A stretch of 64,000 nucleotides of DNA from an uncultured Lacinutrix sp. (GCF_947500325.1 NZ_CANMRQ010000001.1:64001-128000); one strand, 5' to 3'. Counted from the stretch's first letter, positions 53,971 through 63,171 are shown. The notes: generated from the sequence alone by a model not told the origin. Numbers and translations: made by a program.

Positions 53971-54311
53971 AATCAGGGCGTAAATGTATAAAAAAAACTT
54001 TCTCCGCAAAACTTTTCAACACTTTTTTCTTTAAAAAAAACCCATGAACGGTAAATTTTATTCGACAAAATACCAAAAATCATTAAAAACTGACTCTTTT
54101 TAGTATTCGAATTATTCATAGAAAAAGCTCTCTTTTTTACATAGTTAGAACATAAATTATACCACAAACAAATAATATTCAATATTTTAAATAATTTAGA
54201 TTAAAGCAAGAAAGACCATATATCATTAATTAAGTCATTTTTAAATTTTATTGCCTCATTTAGTTTTATGTCTCTACTTATTATTTAAATTACATATCCA
54301 TTTAAAATAAA
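53971..54311. other. Intergenic region before the glycerol fusion gene
   Basis: About 340 bp, very AT-rich. I see no RNA structure, no repeats and no coding frame I trust; a 69-codon minus frame overlapping the small gene has no family resemblance. A TAGTTTTA stretch near 54265 is a poor -7 match, so the promoter of the fusion gene is not identified. Confidence 0.6.
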
Positions 54312-57300
54312 ATGAAAGATATATATATAGTAGCATTTGATCAAGGTACAACCAGTACAAGAACCATTATTTTTAATCAAAAAGGCCAAATAAAAGCCCT
54401 TGCACAAAAAGAATTAACTCAACATTATCCTCAATCTGGTTGGGTAGAGCATAATCCTTTAGATATTTATAATGATCAATTAGAAACTTTTAATCAAGCT
54501 GTTTTAAAATCTGCAATAAATATTAAAGATATTACAGCTATAGGGATAACTAATCAACGAGAAACTACTGTTGTTTGGGATAGAGAAACTGGAGAACCTA
54601 TATACAACGCTATTGTATGGCTAGATAAACGAACCACACCAATTTGTGATGATTTAAAAGAAAAAGGGCTTACAAATTATATTCGCGAACATACAGGACT
54701 AATTGTTGACTCTTACTTTTCGGCAACAAAATTAAAATGGATTTTAGATAACATAGAAGGTGCTCGAGCAAAAGCTGAAGCTGGTAAGTTATGCTTTGGA
54801 ACTATTGATAGTTGGTTAATTTATAAATTTACTAATGGAAAAAAACACGTTACCGATCACACCAACGCTTCTAGAACAATGCTGTACGACATTAAAAATT
54901 TGTGTTGGGATAAAACGTTGTTAGAAGCTTTAGATATTCCTCTATCTATATTACCAAAAGTTCAACAATCGTCTTCAGATTTTGGAACTATTACTTTTAA
55001 ACAAACTCACATTCCTATCTATGGTGTTGCGGGCGATCAACAAGCCTCTCTTTTTGGCCAAGGAGGCTTTAAGTCTGGAATTGCTAAAAACACTTATGGT
55101 ACTGGCTGTTTTATGCTACTTAATATTGGGAAAAAACAAATCACCTCAAAAAACGGATTACTAACAACTTTAACATGTAGTTTAGACTCAGAACCCATAA
55201 AATATGCTTTAGAAGGTAGTGTTTTTGCTGCAGGTGCTTCAATACAATGGTTACGAGATAAAATGCAACTTATTAAAAAAGCTTCTGAAACTGAAGCTAT
55301 TTGTAAAAGCATTCCTGCGTTAGAAGATATCTATGTTGTTCCTGCATTTGCTGGTTTAGGCGCACCATATTGGGATGAAAAAGCAAAAGGTAGCATCTAT
55401 GGTATGACTTTAGATACAGACAAAAATCAAATTATTAAAGCAACTGTTGAATCATTAGCATACCAAACCAAAGATCTTATTAATGCCATGATTAAAGATA
55501 GTGGTAAAGAAATAAAAACTTTAAAAGTTGATGGTGGCGCTAGCTCAAATAATTACTTGATGCAATTTCAAAGCGACATTTTAAATATTACTGTAGACAG
55601 ACCTAAAATGATTGAAGTCACTGCTTTTGGAGTTGCTCTTTTAGCAGGAATTAAAGCAGGAATTTGGAATAAAAACAATTTTGAAACCATTAGAGAAGTA
55701 GATACTATTTTTACTTCTAAAATGAAACCCAAAACTAGAAAGAAAAAATATAAAGGTTGGCTACAAGCAGTAGAAAGAACAAAAAGTTTTAGTAGAAAGA
55801 AAACAAAAACGACTTCTATACGGTTTTCTGTTTTAGATCGTGAAAAACAACTTAAAAGACTCATCTCCAAAACTTTTGATTTAATTATAATTGGCGGAGG
55901 TATTACTGGAGCTGGTATTGCTTTAGATGCATCTTCTCGTGGATTAAGTGTTTGTTTAGTTGAAAAAAACGACTTTGCCTCTGGCACTAGTAATAAATCT
56001 ACAAAACTAATTCATGGTGGATTACGTTATTTAAAACAACTAGAAATTGGATTAGTAAGAGAATCAGGTACAGAACGCGCTATAGTGCATAAATTGGCAC
56101 CGCATTTGGTTGTGCCAGAAAAAATGTTATTACCTCTTATAGAAGGAGGAACTTATGGTAAAATGATGACCTCTATTGGCTTAAAAGTATACGATATGCT
56201 CGCAAATGTTGGAGGAGATGACAGCCGAAAAATGCTTAACAAACAAGAGACTTTAGATAAAGAACCTCTTTTAGATAATACTATGGTTTTAGGTAGCGGT
56301 TATTATGCTGAATATAGAACTGATGACGCTAGATTAACAGTTGAAATATTAAAAAAAGCAACAGAATTTGGCGCTACAATTATAAATTACTGCGAAATGG
56401 AATCTTTTGTCTATAATAGCAATTCTAAAATTGAAAGTTTAAATTGTATCGATCACAATACTGGTAAAAGACTAAATATTACAGCTCGCAATTATGTCTC
56501 TGCCGCTGGCCCATGGGTAGATTTATTACGTAAAAAAGACCATTCGATTAATAATAAATATTTACACTTAACCAAAGGTGTTCACATTGTATTTCCACAC
56601 AAAAAACTACCTATTAAACAATCTGTTTATTTTGATGTAGAAGATGGCAGAATGATTTTTGCCATTCCACGAGGTCGCTCTACTTATGTAGGTACTACAG
56701 ATACAAATTATTCAGGAGATTTAGAACGCGTAATTGCAACAAAAGCTGATGCTAATTATTTATTAAAAGCAATAAATCATACGTTTCCAGATGTTAAGTT
56801 ATCAATAAAAGATATAGAGTCTAATTGGGCAGGATTACGACCATTAATTCATGAAGAAGAAAAAGACCCTTCAGAACTATCTAGAAAAGATGAAATTTTT
56901 ATTTCAGAAAGTGGCCTTATTTCAATTGCTGGTGGAAAATTAACTGGGTATCGTAAAATGGCGCATCGTGTTATTGATGCTGTATTAAAAACTGTTCCCG
57001 AAAAAAGAAAAAAACAACTTAAAAAATCATCTACCGAAAGTATCCTATTAGTTAATCCTTCATTGCAATCCTCAAAAGAAGTTAAAATTTATCAAAAAAA
57101 AATAGAAAAACAACTATCTAAAATGGGAGCTAATGAGCCTTATTATGCTTGGCATTTATGTAGCACTTTCGGAAAAAAGGCAGATAATATTATTAAAAAA
57201 GCTAGCTTCTTTATTGATGGCTCAATTCAAGAACGCTTAATTAGAGCCGAATTATGGTATTGCATCCATCATGAAATGACTAATAGTCTAGCAGATTTCT

Positions 57301-57482
57301 TTGTAAGACGAACTGGGCGCTTGTATTTTAATATTGAAAGTATTCGCAACCACCAAAATATCATTTTAAAAGATTGTATTAATTATCTAGATTGGGACAG
57401 TATTCGTGTTTTAAAAGAAAAAGAAACTATGCAACAATTATTAGATGATGCGATGACTTATTATGATTTAGAGTTTGAGTAA
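54312..57482 (+). CDS. Glycerol kinase - glycerol-3-phosphate dehydrogenase fusion
   Basis: 1056 residues in one frame. Residues 1-494 are a complete glycerol kinase: AFDQGTTSTRTIIF, GWVEHNP, ITNQRET, catalytic Asp242 in GDQQASLFGQ, and KVDGGASSNNYLMQF. Its usual C-terminus near KGWLQAVERTKSF is intact. After a basic linker (about 495-504) a full-length FAD-dependent GlpD of about 552 residues begins FSVLDREKQL; FAD-binding GGGITGAGIAL is at 528-538, then GTSNKSTKLIHGGLRYLKQ, YAEYRTDDARL and IAGGKLTGYRKMAH. No glpF is adjacent. One product would turn glycerol into dihydroxyacetone phosphate with quinone as acceptor. GlpD normally sits at the membrane. A lost stop codon by sequencing error is the main alternative. 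Confidence 0.9.
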   Translation: MKDIYIVAFDQGTTSTRTIIFNQKGQIKALAQKELTQHYPQSGWVEHNPLDIYNDQLETFNQAVLKSAINIKDITAIGITNQRETTVVWDRETGEPIYNAIVWLDKRTTPICDDLKEKGLTNYIREHTGLIVDSYFSATKLKWILDNIEGARAKAEAGKLCFGTIDSWLIYKFTNGKKHVTDHTNASRTMLYDIKNLCWDKTLLEALDIPLSILPKVQQSSSDFGTITFKQTHIPIYGVAGDQQASLFGQGGFKSGIAKNTYGTGCFMLLNIGKKQITSKNGLLTTLTCSLDSEPIKYALEGSVFAAGASIQWLRDKMQLIKKASETEAICKSIPALEDIYVVPAFAGLGAPYWDEKAKGSIYGMTLDTDKNQIIKATVESLAYQTKDLINAMIKDSGKEIKTLKVDGGASSNNYLMQFQSDILNITVDRPKMIEVTAFGVALLAGIKAGIWNKNNFETIREVDTIFTSKMKPKTRKKKYKGWLQAVERTKSFSRKKTKTTSIRFSVLDREKQLKRLISKTFDLIIIGGGITGAGIALDASSRGLSVCLVEKNDFASGTSNKSTKLIHGGLRYLKQLEIGLVRESGTERAIVHKLAPHLVVPEKMLLPLIEGGTYGKMMTSIGLKVYDMLANVGGDDSRKMLNKQETLDKEPLLDNTMVLGSGYYAEYRTDDARLTVEILKKATEFGATIINYCEMESFVYNSNSKIESLNCIDHNTGKRLNITARNYVSAAGPWVDLLRKKDHSINNKYLHLTKGVHIVFPHKKLPIKQSVYFDVEDGRMIFAIPRGRSTYVGTTDTNYSGDLERVIATKADANYLLKAINHTFPDVKLSIKDIESNWAGLRPLIHEEEKDPSELSRKDEIFISESGLISIAGGKLTGYRKMAHRVIDAVLKTVPEKRKKQLKKSSTESILLVNPSLQSSKEVKIYQKKIEKQLSKMGANEPYYAWHLCSTFGKKADNIIKKASFFIDGSIQERLIRAELWYCIHHEMTNSLADFFVRRTGRLYFNIESIRNHQNIILKDCINYLDWDSIRVLKEKETMQQLLDDAMTYYDLEFE

Positions 57483-57587
57483 AATTAGGTATTAGTAAAA
57501 TTGTTATAGACTTTATATAAATTTCTTTAGCTTTTTTTACATACAAACATTCGTTATAAAAGTCATAAAATAAATTACTAAACGCAC

Positions 57588-57595
57588 TATTTTTG
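57588..57595 (+). promoter_or_regulatory. -7 box of the pilus/secretion operon
   Basis: TATTTTTG, an exact TAnnTTTG, predicts a start near 57601 and a leader of 20 bases to the ATG at 57621. Confidence 0.55.
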
Positions 57596-57620
57596 TACTT
57601 TACGTTTTTATTTCTCCTAA

Positions 57621-58868
57621 ATGTTTAACCTTGATTTTTTTTTAAAAACAAAATATATAAAAGCCTCGTCTTTAACTAATGCTATTTTTGTTTGCCTTAT
57701 AATTTCAATTTTTTGTGGTTGTCTGGTTTTAATTAGTCATTATCAAATTTTAGTGAAATCACGTTTCGAAATTCAAAACGAACTTATTTCTAGAAACGAA
57801 TCTGCCTTTACTCATTTTTTAAATAACATTGAAACTATTAAAGATGATAGCGAAACAGTATTAGATATTTTTGATGATAATATCTTTTCTTTTGCAAAAA
57901 AAAAGAATTGGGGATTCTACTCTATTTTAAGCTGTAAAAGTGTTTTTAAAAATGATACAGTTTACAAAACGGCTTTAATAGGAAAGAAAAGTGAAAAAAA
58001 TATAGCTTTATATGTAACAGACTATGATAAGCCTTTAAAATTATCTGGAGATATTACATTTTTAGGAGATATTAAAGTCCCTAATTCCCGTATAGAACAA
58101 GCCTATATTAATGGCGTTTCTGGCAACAAAGTCAAGATTAAAGGTAAACAATTAAAATCTCAAGATAAATTACCGAAAATTGATAAAGAGATTTTGATTA
58201 ATCTTAATAATTATTCTACAGAAACTATAAAAAACGAAACTACAGTTTTTGTAAATAGCTTTAGTAACAAAACCATTGTAATTAATTTTGAAGAGCTTAA
58301 AAAATTAGATAAGGCAACTTTAAAAGGAAACATAATTTTAACGTCAAACAAAAGCATAACTATAGACAATTCATTAGCTATAAACGATATTTTAATAGTA
58401 GCTCCAAAAGTATATGTAAAAAAAGGGTTTAATGGAAATGCACAGATTATTGCAAAAACAGAAGTGGATATAGAAGAAGACGTTTCACTAACCTACCCTT
58501 CTAGTATTTATGTAAAAAATGATATAGATTCGGTTAATGTTTCTATAAAAAAAAACACGATCATTGCTGGTGGCATTGTTATTAATGGAAATACTTATAA
58601 AGGCTCCTTAAAAAGAAGTTTAACTATTGCCGAAGGTTCTAAAATAATAGGTAATGTATATTGCTATGGAAAAACACAATTAAAAGGAACTATAATAGGT
58701 TCTATATATAGTGATCGTTTTTTTTTAAAAACGGCATCTTCAAATTATGAGAACACTATTTTAAACGCTAGCATAAATAGGGATAGTTTACCTAAAAGCT
58801 TTGTAGAATTACCATTGTTTAAAACTAATATTGATAAAGCTAATTATGAAGTCCTTAAAACGTTTTAA
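57621..58868 (+). CDS. Large prepilin-like protein with C-terminal beta-solenoid (bactofilin-like) region
   Basis: 415 residues. N-terminus KYIKASSLTNAIFV followed by a helix to about 42: prepilin layout with Ala15 before the cut and Ser16 after it, but position +5 is Asn20, not Glu. In type II systems the large GspK-type minor pseudopilin also lacks Glu at +5. Residues about 115-400 repeat short beta strands with Gly turns (GDITFLGDIKV, TIIAGGIVINGN, GNVYCYGKTQLKG), reminiscent of bactofilin or right-handed beta-helix folds. This is not the GspK fold, so it may be the tip or a scaffold. First gene of the operon; overlaps the next. Confidence 0.65.
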   Translation: MFNLDFFLKTKYIKASSLTNAIFVCLIISIFCGCLVLISHYQILVKSRFEIQNELISRNESAFTHFLNNIETIKDDSETVLDIFDDNIFSFAKKKNWGFYSILSCKSVFKNDTVYKTALIGKKSEKNIALYVTDYDKPLKLSGDITFLGDIKVPNSRIEQAYINGVSGNKVKIKGKQLKSQDKLPKIDKEILINLNNYSTETIKNETTVFVNSFSNKTIVINFEELKKLDKATLKGNIILTSNKSITIDNSLAINDILIVAPKVYVKKGFNGNAQIIAKTEVDIEEDVSLTYPSSIYVKNDIDSVNVSIKKNTIIAGGIVINGNTYKGSLKRSLTIAEGSKIIGNVYCYGKTQLKGTIIGSIYSDRFFLKTASSNYENTILNASINRDSLPKSFVELPLFKTNIDKANYEVLKTF

Positions 58869-59202
58869 AACTCTTAAAGCATCTTCAATTATGGAGTCTG
58901 TAATTGCAATTGCAATTATTTCTATTTGCGCATTGGTAGCTTTAATGATATACGTAAACGTTGTTAAACAAAATAGCTCTGCATCTTATTATGAAGCCAT
59001 ACACAAAGTCAACTATTTAAAAAATGAAGCATTCCTTAATAAAGATTATCAAGACAATAGTTATATTTTTAAAGGCTATAAAATAGAAAAGACAGTAATA
59101 TTAAATAAGGACGAAAAGACTGCCCAATTAAAATGGAAAGTGGTTGTTGGCAGTAAAACTAAGATTTTTAATAGTTTAATTTCATATAATGAAGACTTAT
59201 AA
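58846..59202 (+). CDS. Prepilin-like protein (minor pseudopilin)
   Basis: 118 residues from the ATG at 58846 (a TTG at 58831 would give a longer leader). Leader FKTLKA is followed by SSIMESVIAIAIISICALVAL: Ala12 before the cut, Glu17 at +5, then a hydrophobic helix. The remaining 70 residues are a small alpha-beta domain ending in KVVVGSKTKIFN. It overlaps the upstream gene by 23 bases and the downstream one by 14, so it is strictly in the operon. Probable minor pseudopilin of GspI/J or PilV type. Confidence 0.75.
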   Translation: MKSLKRFKTLKASSIMESVIAIAIISICALVALMIYVNVVKQNSSASYYEAIHKVNYLKNEAFLNKDYQDNSYIFKGYKIEKTVILNKDEKTAQLKWKVVVGSKTKIFNSLISYNEDL

Positions 59203-59665
59203 ATTACAAGCGTATACTCTTATAGAAGCTTTAATTACTATTGTGTTGTCTAGTATTATTGTTGTAGTTAGCTATACTCTTGTTTCAACAATCTCTAAAC
59301 AATTGCATATTTTAAAACAAGAAAATGAAGAAGAGCTAGAGTATAACTTAATGAATTCTGCACTATTAAATGATTTTAATACTGCCGAAAATGCTACTTT
59401 TGAAAACACTTTTTTAGAATTACATTATTATAACAATAATATTATAAAATATAATTTTAAGAATGATAATATTATTAGAACTACTAAAGTAAAGACAGAT
59501 ACATTTAAAATAAAAACAATTAGTTATTCGTTTGAAGAAACAAAGTCTAACTCAAGCGTTTTAAAATTAAAACTAAAGTTGTTTAATGTTAGTTTAGATG
59601 CCAACTATTATGCAAACATCTCTCTTTCTAATTTAATTAATAAGAAGTATTTTAATGAAGATTGA
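59189..59665 (+). CDS. Prepilin-like protein (minor pseudopilin)
   Basis: 158 residues. Leader MKTYKLQA, then YTLIEALITIVLSSIIVVVSY: Ala8 before the cut, Glu13 at +5. The rest is helix to about 50 and then a beta-rich domain; GspJ/PilW-type is a reasonable guess by size. Start and stop overlap neighbours by 14 and 11 bases. Confidence 0.75.
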   Translation: MKTYKLQAYTLIEALITIVLSSIIVVVSYTLVSTISKQLHILKQENEEELEYNLMNSALLNDFNTAENATFENTFLELHYYNNNIIKYNFKNDNIIRTTKVKTDTFKIKTISYSFEETKSNSSVLKLKLKLFNVSLDANYYANISLSNLINKKYFNED

Positions 59666-60782
59666 TACTAGTTTATATAAAGAGCCTTCTGGTAAGAAAA
59701 AACAATCTATTGATTTAGATGGATTCTTACCTAAACGTTTTTTTAATCGATTTTCAGACAAGCAAAAGGAAGAGTTTTATAGAGAGTTTTCTACTTTAAT
59801 AAAATCTGGTGTAGACTTCAATCAAGCATTACACATCTTAACTAGTCAACAAAAATCTAAGTTTTTAAGTGACTTATATGGCAGTATTAATAAATCTGTA
59901 GTAAAAGGAAAAACACTTTTCGAAACATTAAAAACAAGCTCCTATTTTTCACCTTACGAATATTACAGCATAAAGATTGGAGAAGAAACAAGACGTTTAC
60001 CAGAAATATTTGATCAACTGCAACTCTTTTTTTCAAGAAAAAAAAGAATGAAACGACAAATTGTTTCTGTTTTAGCATACCCCATTTTTGTTTTGTGCTT
60101 TACTTTTGCAGTGCTTTATTTTATGCTAAATTTTGTAGTCCCAATGTTCTCTTCTGTATTTCAACAATTTGGAAAAGAACTTCCTAAAATAACACAATTT
60201 GTAGTTAAATTATCCAACCATTTTAATAGTGTTTTTTTAATTGTCTTAGGCCTAATATTTAGTTTTATTATTATGCATAAAACATTAAACAATAATGATA
60301 GATATAAAAGTATTATTTCAACTATAATACTTAAAATACCTTTTTTTGGTGCTTTAATGAAAAAAATCTATTTAGCTCGTTTTTGCCAATCATTAAGTTT
60401 ATTACTCTCCGCTAGAACACCTTTAATAACTGCTTTAGAGTTAACAGAGAAAATGATTTCTTTTTACCCATTAAAAAAAGCTATTTCAGAATCTAGAAAA
60501 GATGTGTTAAAAGGCGAAACTTTTGCTAATAGCTTAAGTAAACACTCTTTTTTTAATTCTAAAATAATATCATTAACATCTATAGGAGAAGACATTAATG
60601 AACTTGACAAGATGTATGATGGGCTGTCTAATCAATATAATGATGATATTGAGCACTCTACAAAAATGATAGGCACTATTTTAGAACCTGTAATGGTCAT
60701 TTTAATTGGCGCAATTGTTGGGTTTATTATGGTTGCTATGTATTCTCCAATTTTTGATTTAAGTAAAGTTATTCAAAACTAA
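59655..60782 (+). CDS. gspF: GspF/PilC-family inner-membrane platform protein
   Basis: 375 residues. Two T2SSF domains: the first (about 40-160, LIKSGVDFNQALHIL and LKIGEETRRLPEIFDQL-like) and the second (about 240-360, LLLSARTPLITALELT and SIGEDINELDKMYDGL). Transmembrane helices near 145-165, 190-210 and 345-365. It would connect the ATPase to the pseudopilus in the inner membrane. It overlaps the preceding pseudopilin gene by 11 bases. Confidence 0.88.
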   Translation: MKIDTSLYKEPSGKKKQSIDLDGFLPKRFFNRFSDKQKEEFYREFSTLIKSGVDFNQALHILTSQQKSKFLSDLYGSINKSVVKGKTLFETLKTSSYFSPYEYYSIKIGEETRRLPEIFDQLQLFFSRKKRMKRQIVSVLAYPIFVLCFTFAVLYFMLNFVVPMFSSVFQQFGKELPKITQFVVKLSNHFNSVFLIVLGLIFSFIIMHKTLNNNDRYKSIISTIILKIPFFGALMKKIYLARFCQSLSLLLSARTPLITALELTEKMISFYPLKKAISESRKDVLKGETFANSLSKHSFFNSKIISLTSIGEDINELDKMYDGLSNQYNDDIEHSTKMIGTILEPVMVILIGAIVGFIMVAMYSPIFDLSKVIQN

Positions 60783-60802
60783 AAATGTTCAACCAAAAGT
60801 AA

Positions 60803-60810
60803 TATATTTG
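60803..60810 (+). promoter_or_regulatory. Internal -7 box ahead of the major pseudopilin
   Basis: TATATTTG is an exact TAnnTTTG in the only sizeable gap of the operon (62 bp), with a predicted leader of about 29 bases. It could raise expression of the pseudopilin. Confidence 0.4.
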
Positions 60811-60844
60811 CCTGTTATTGCTATAATTAACTAATTCTAATGCT

Positions 60845-61261
60845 ATGAAAATCTCAAATAAAAAAAGATACCGACTAAAGGCATATTCTCTTCAAGAAAT
60901 ATTAGTTGTGCTGTGTATTATTGGAATTTTAATTTATTTGGTATTGCCAAATCAAACCTCTGTTGTTACTAGTGCAAAAGCTATTGAAGCTCAAAATATG
61001 TTGAGTATGATTCATAGTTTAGAAAAAAACCATTTTTATAGACACTCTAAATACTCTACAAGCTTTGAAGATATTGGTTTTGAACATGATATAACAATAG
61101 ACAACGGTGGTCCTGCTGTTTATAAGATTCAAATAATAGAAGCGTCATTAAATACTTATAAAGCCACAGCCACTTCACTTCAAGATTTTGATGGCGATGG
61201 TATTTATAATACTTGGCAAATAGATCAAAATAGGTCGCTTAAAGAAATTATAAAAGACTAA
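60845..61261 (+). CDS. gspG: Major pseudopilin, GspG-like
   Basis: 138 residues. Leader ends RLKA; the cut comes after Ala13, then YSLQEILVVLCIIGILIYLV with Glu18 at +5 and a long helix (to about 60). The short C-terminal domain ends with DFDGDGIYNTWQID, an Asp-rich loop like the calcium site of GspG. Cys24 inside the helix is unusual but not alone. As the only small pseudopilin with a complete helix and a gap and promoter before it, it is the best candidate for the main pilus subunit. Confidence 0.8.
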   Translation: MKISNKKRYRLKAYSLQEILVVLCIIGILIYLVLPNQTSVVTSAKAIEAQNMLSMIHSLEKNHFYRHSKYSTSFEDIGFEHDITIDNGGPAVYKIQIIEASLNTYKATATSLQDFDGDGIYNTWQIDQNRSLKEIIKD

Positions 61262-61262
61262 T

Positions 61263-61763
61263 TTGACTCCTATTTTATTATCTATATTGTTAACCTTGAT
61301 ACTACTAATTACTACATATCAAGATTTTGTTTCGCGTTCCATCCATGTAGCGCTTCCTGTTATTGTATTTATAATAGCACTAGTATTAAATTACTTGTCT
61401 TTAAATCTAACTATTTATGACACCTTGTATAATGTGTTATTTATAACAATAAATATAATAAGTCTAGTGCTTTATTTTTCAATAAAATCTAAACAGTTAA
61501 CTAACCCAATAGACAATGCCATAGGTATAGGAGATATTGTCTTGTTTTTCGCAATTACACCATTATTTAAAACAACGTCATTTATTTTATTCTTTATTAT
61601 TAGTTTACTATTAACTCTAATTATACACAATGTTATTAATCTATTTAAAGATGTAAAAACTATCCCGTTAGCTGGATATTTAGCTGGTTTTTTAGCTGGT
61701 TTTTTAGCTATTAATATTATTATTAAAAACGTTTTTAAAATTAATATACTTTTTAATGGATAA
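61263..61763 (+). CDS. Prepilin peptidase, short A24-type
   Basis: 166 residues, five to six membrane helices. Catalytic Asp21 in TYQDFVSRSIHV and Asp91 in IGIGDIVLFF make up the GxGD aspartyl-protease pair. The N-terminal methyltransferase domain and its cysteines (found in PilD) are absent, as in archaeal or TadV-type short peptidases, so the mature prepilins may not be N-methylated. The only possible start is TTG at 61263, since no ATG occurs in the frame; the stop of gspG is one base upstream, so it is coupled. Confidence 0.8.
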   Translation: MTPILLSILLTLILLITTYQDFVSRSIHVALPVIVFIIALVLNYLSLNLTIYDTLYNVLFITINIISLVLYFSIKSKQLTNPIDNAIGIGDIVLFFAITPLFKTTSFILFFIISLLLTLIIHNVINLFKDVKTIPLAGYLAGFLAGFLAINIIIKNVFKINILFNG

Positions 61764-63165
61764 TATTAACACAAAACATATCGAGTTAACTGTAAGTCAA
61801 CAACAATCTATTAGTAGTGATATAGCAAATCACTTTAATATAATTCCAAAGACAATAAGTGATTCTCAATTGAGTTTTTACATTGATAACACAAAAGAGA
61901 AAGACTTTAACTCTATAAAAGAAGAACTTAAACTGCTATTTAATAAGACTATAGATTTAGAACCTATAGAAGTGGCTGTTATAAAAAAAGCACTCTCTGT
62001 TTACTATAGAAAACATAACGACAAGCCACGAACTGTCTCTTATGAAAATGATTTTTTAGAAACTTTAATTTTTGAAGCTAAAGCTATTAACGCGAGTGAC
62101 ATACATATAGAAATTTATGAAGAAGACGTTAGAGTAAGATTGAGAATTGATGGGCAATTAATTGAAAAAAACCATATAAAAAAAGATTCTTATTTAGAAT
62201 TAATTAATCAAATAAAAATTAAATCCAACCTAGATATTACAGAAAAAAGACTTCCTCAAGATGGTAGAATAGAATATGATGATTTTGATATAAGAGTTTC
62301 TATTTTACCAACTCATCATGGAGAAAAAGTAGTTATGAGAATTTTAGGTCGAGATGCATCGCACTTAGACATTAATCAACTTGGTTTAGAAAAAGAAGAT
62401 GCTATATTGTATCTAGAAGCAGTAAAAAAAACAAATGGTATTGTTTTAATTAGTGGGCCTACTGGTTCTGGTAAAACAACAACTTTATACGGTACTTTAA
62501 AATATCTAAACGATATTAAACGAAATATTGTTACTGTAGAAGATCCAATAGAATATACGTTAAAAGGGATAAATCAAGTACAATTAAAAGAAGGTATTGG
62601 CTTAACCTTTTCTGCCGCATTACGCTCTTTCTTAAGGCAAGATCCAGATATTATTATGTTAGGTGAAATTAGAGATGCAGAAACAGCCCAAATGGCTATA
62701 AGAGCATCGTTAACTGGCCATTTAGTATTATCTACAATACACACCAATTCTGCAATAGGAACAATCTCAAGATTAGTAGACATGGGTGTCCCTCCTTTTT
62801 TAATTGCTGAAACAATAAATGTATCTGTAGCACAACGATTAGTAAGAACTCTTTGTAAATCTTGTAAAACAGAAGCTAATTTTAATTATGAAGATTTACC
62901 ACAATCTTTTACGACATCTCATAACATAAAAACACATCAAGTTGCAGCAGGTTGTGAAGAGTGCTATTATACAGGTTATAAAGGAAGAAGAGCTATTTAT
63001 GAAGTACTTCCTGTAAATAAAAGTGTTATAGAATCAATTAAAAACAACACTATAGAACAATCTAATTTTATTGAAGGTAAAAAATTATCTGACAAAGCAT
63101 TTAATTTATTAATTAAAGGTGAAACGTCTTTAGATGAAATTTACCCAATACTTATTAATTCTTAA
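61756..63165 (+). CDS. gspE: GspE/PilB-family ATPase
   Basis: Assembly motor for the pseudopilus. 469 residues. N-terminal domain to about 90, then linker; Walker A GPTGSGKTTTLYG (234-246), Asp box TVEDPIEY, Walker B with DPDIIMLGEIRDAET, His box STIHTNSA. The tetracysteine zinc motif is present (CKSC and CEEC, near 373 and 396). It overlaps the peptidase gene by eight bases. Confidence 0.93.
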   Translation: MDNINTKHIELTVSQQQSISSDIANHFNIIPKTISDSQLSFYIDNTKEKDFNSIKEELKLLFNKTIDLEPIEVAVIKKALSVYYRKHNDKPRTVSYENDFLETLIFEAKAINASDIHIEIYEEDVRVRLRIDGQLIEKNHIKKDSYLELINQIKIKSNLDITEKRLPQDGRIEYDDFDIRVSILPTHHGEKVVMRILGRDASHLDINQLGLEKEDAILYLEAVKKTNGIVLISGPTGSGKTTTLYGTLKYLNDIKRNIVTVEDPIEYTLKGINQVQLKEGIGLTFSAALRSFLRQDPDIIMLGEIRDAETAQMAIRASLTGHLVLSTIHTNSAIGTISRLVDMGVPPFLIAETINVSVAQRLVRTLCKSCKTEANFNYEDLPQSFTTSHNIKTHQVAAGCEECYYTGYKGRRAIYEVLPVNKSVIESIKNNTIEQSNFIEGKKLSDKAFNLLIKGETSLDEIYPILINS

Positions 63166-63171
63166 CAGACT

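Noticed and set aside
53973-54182. 69-codon minus frame upstream of the PID-CTERM-like gene
   Set aside because: Its start is a rare codon, its composition is that of noncoding AT-rich DNA, and it overlaps the likely leader of the small gene.
57483-57620. Terminator or small RNA between the glycerol fusion and the pilus operon
   Set aside because: No stable stem and no conserved block was found; only a promoter box is supportable.
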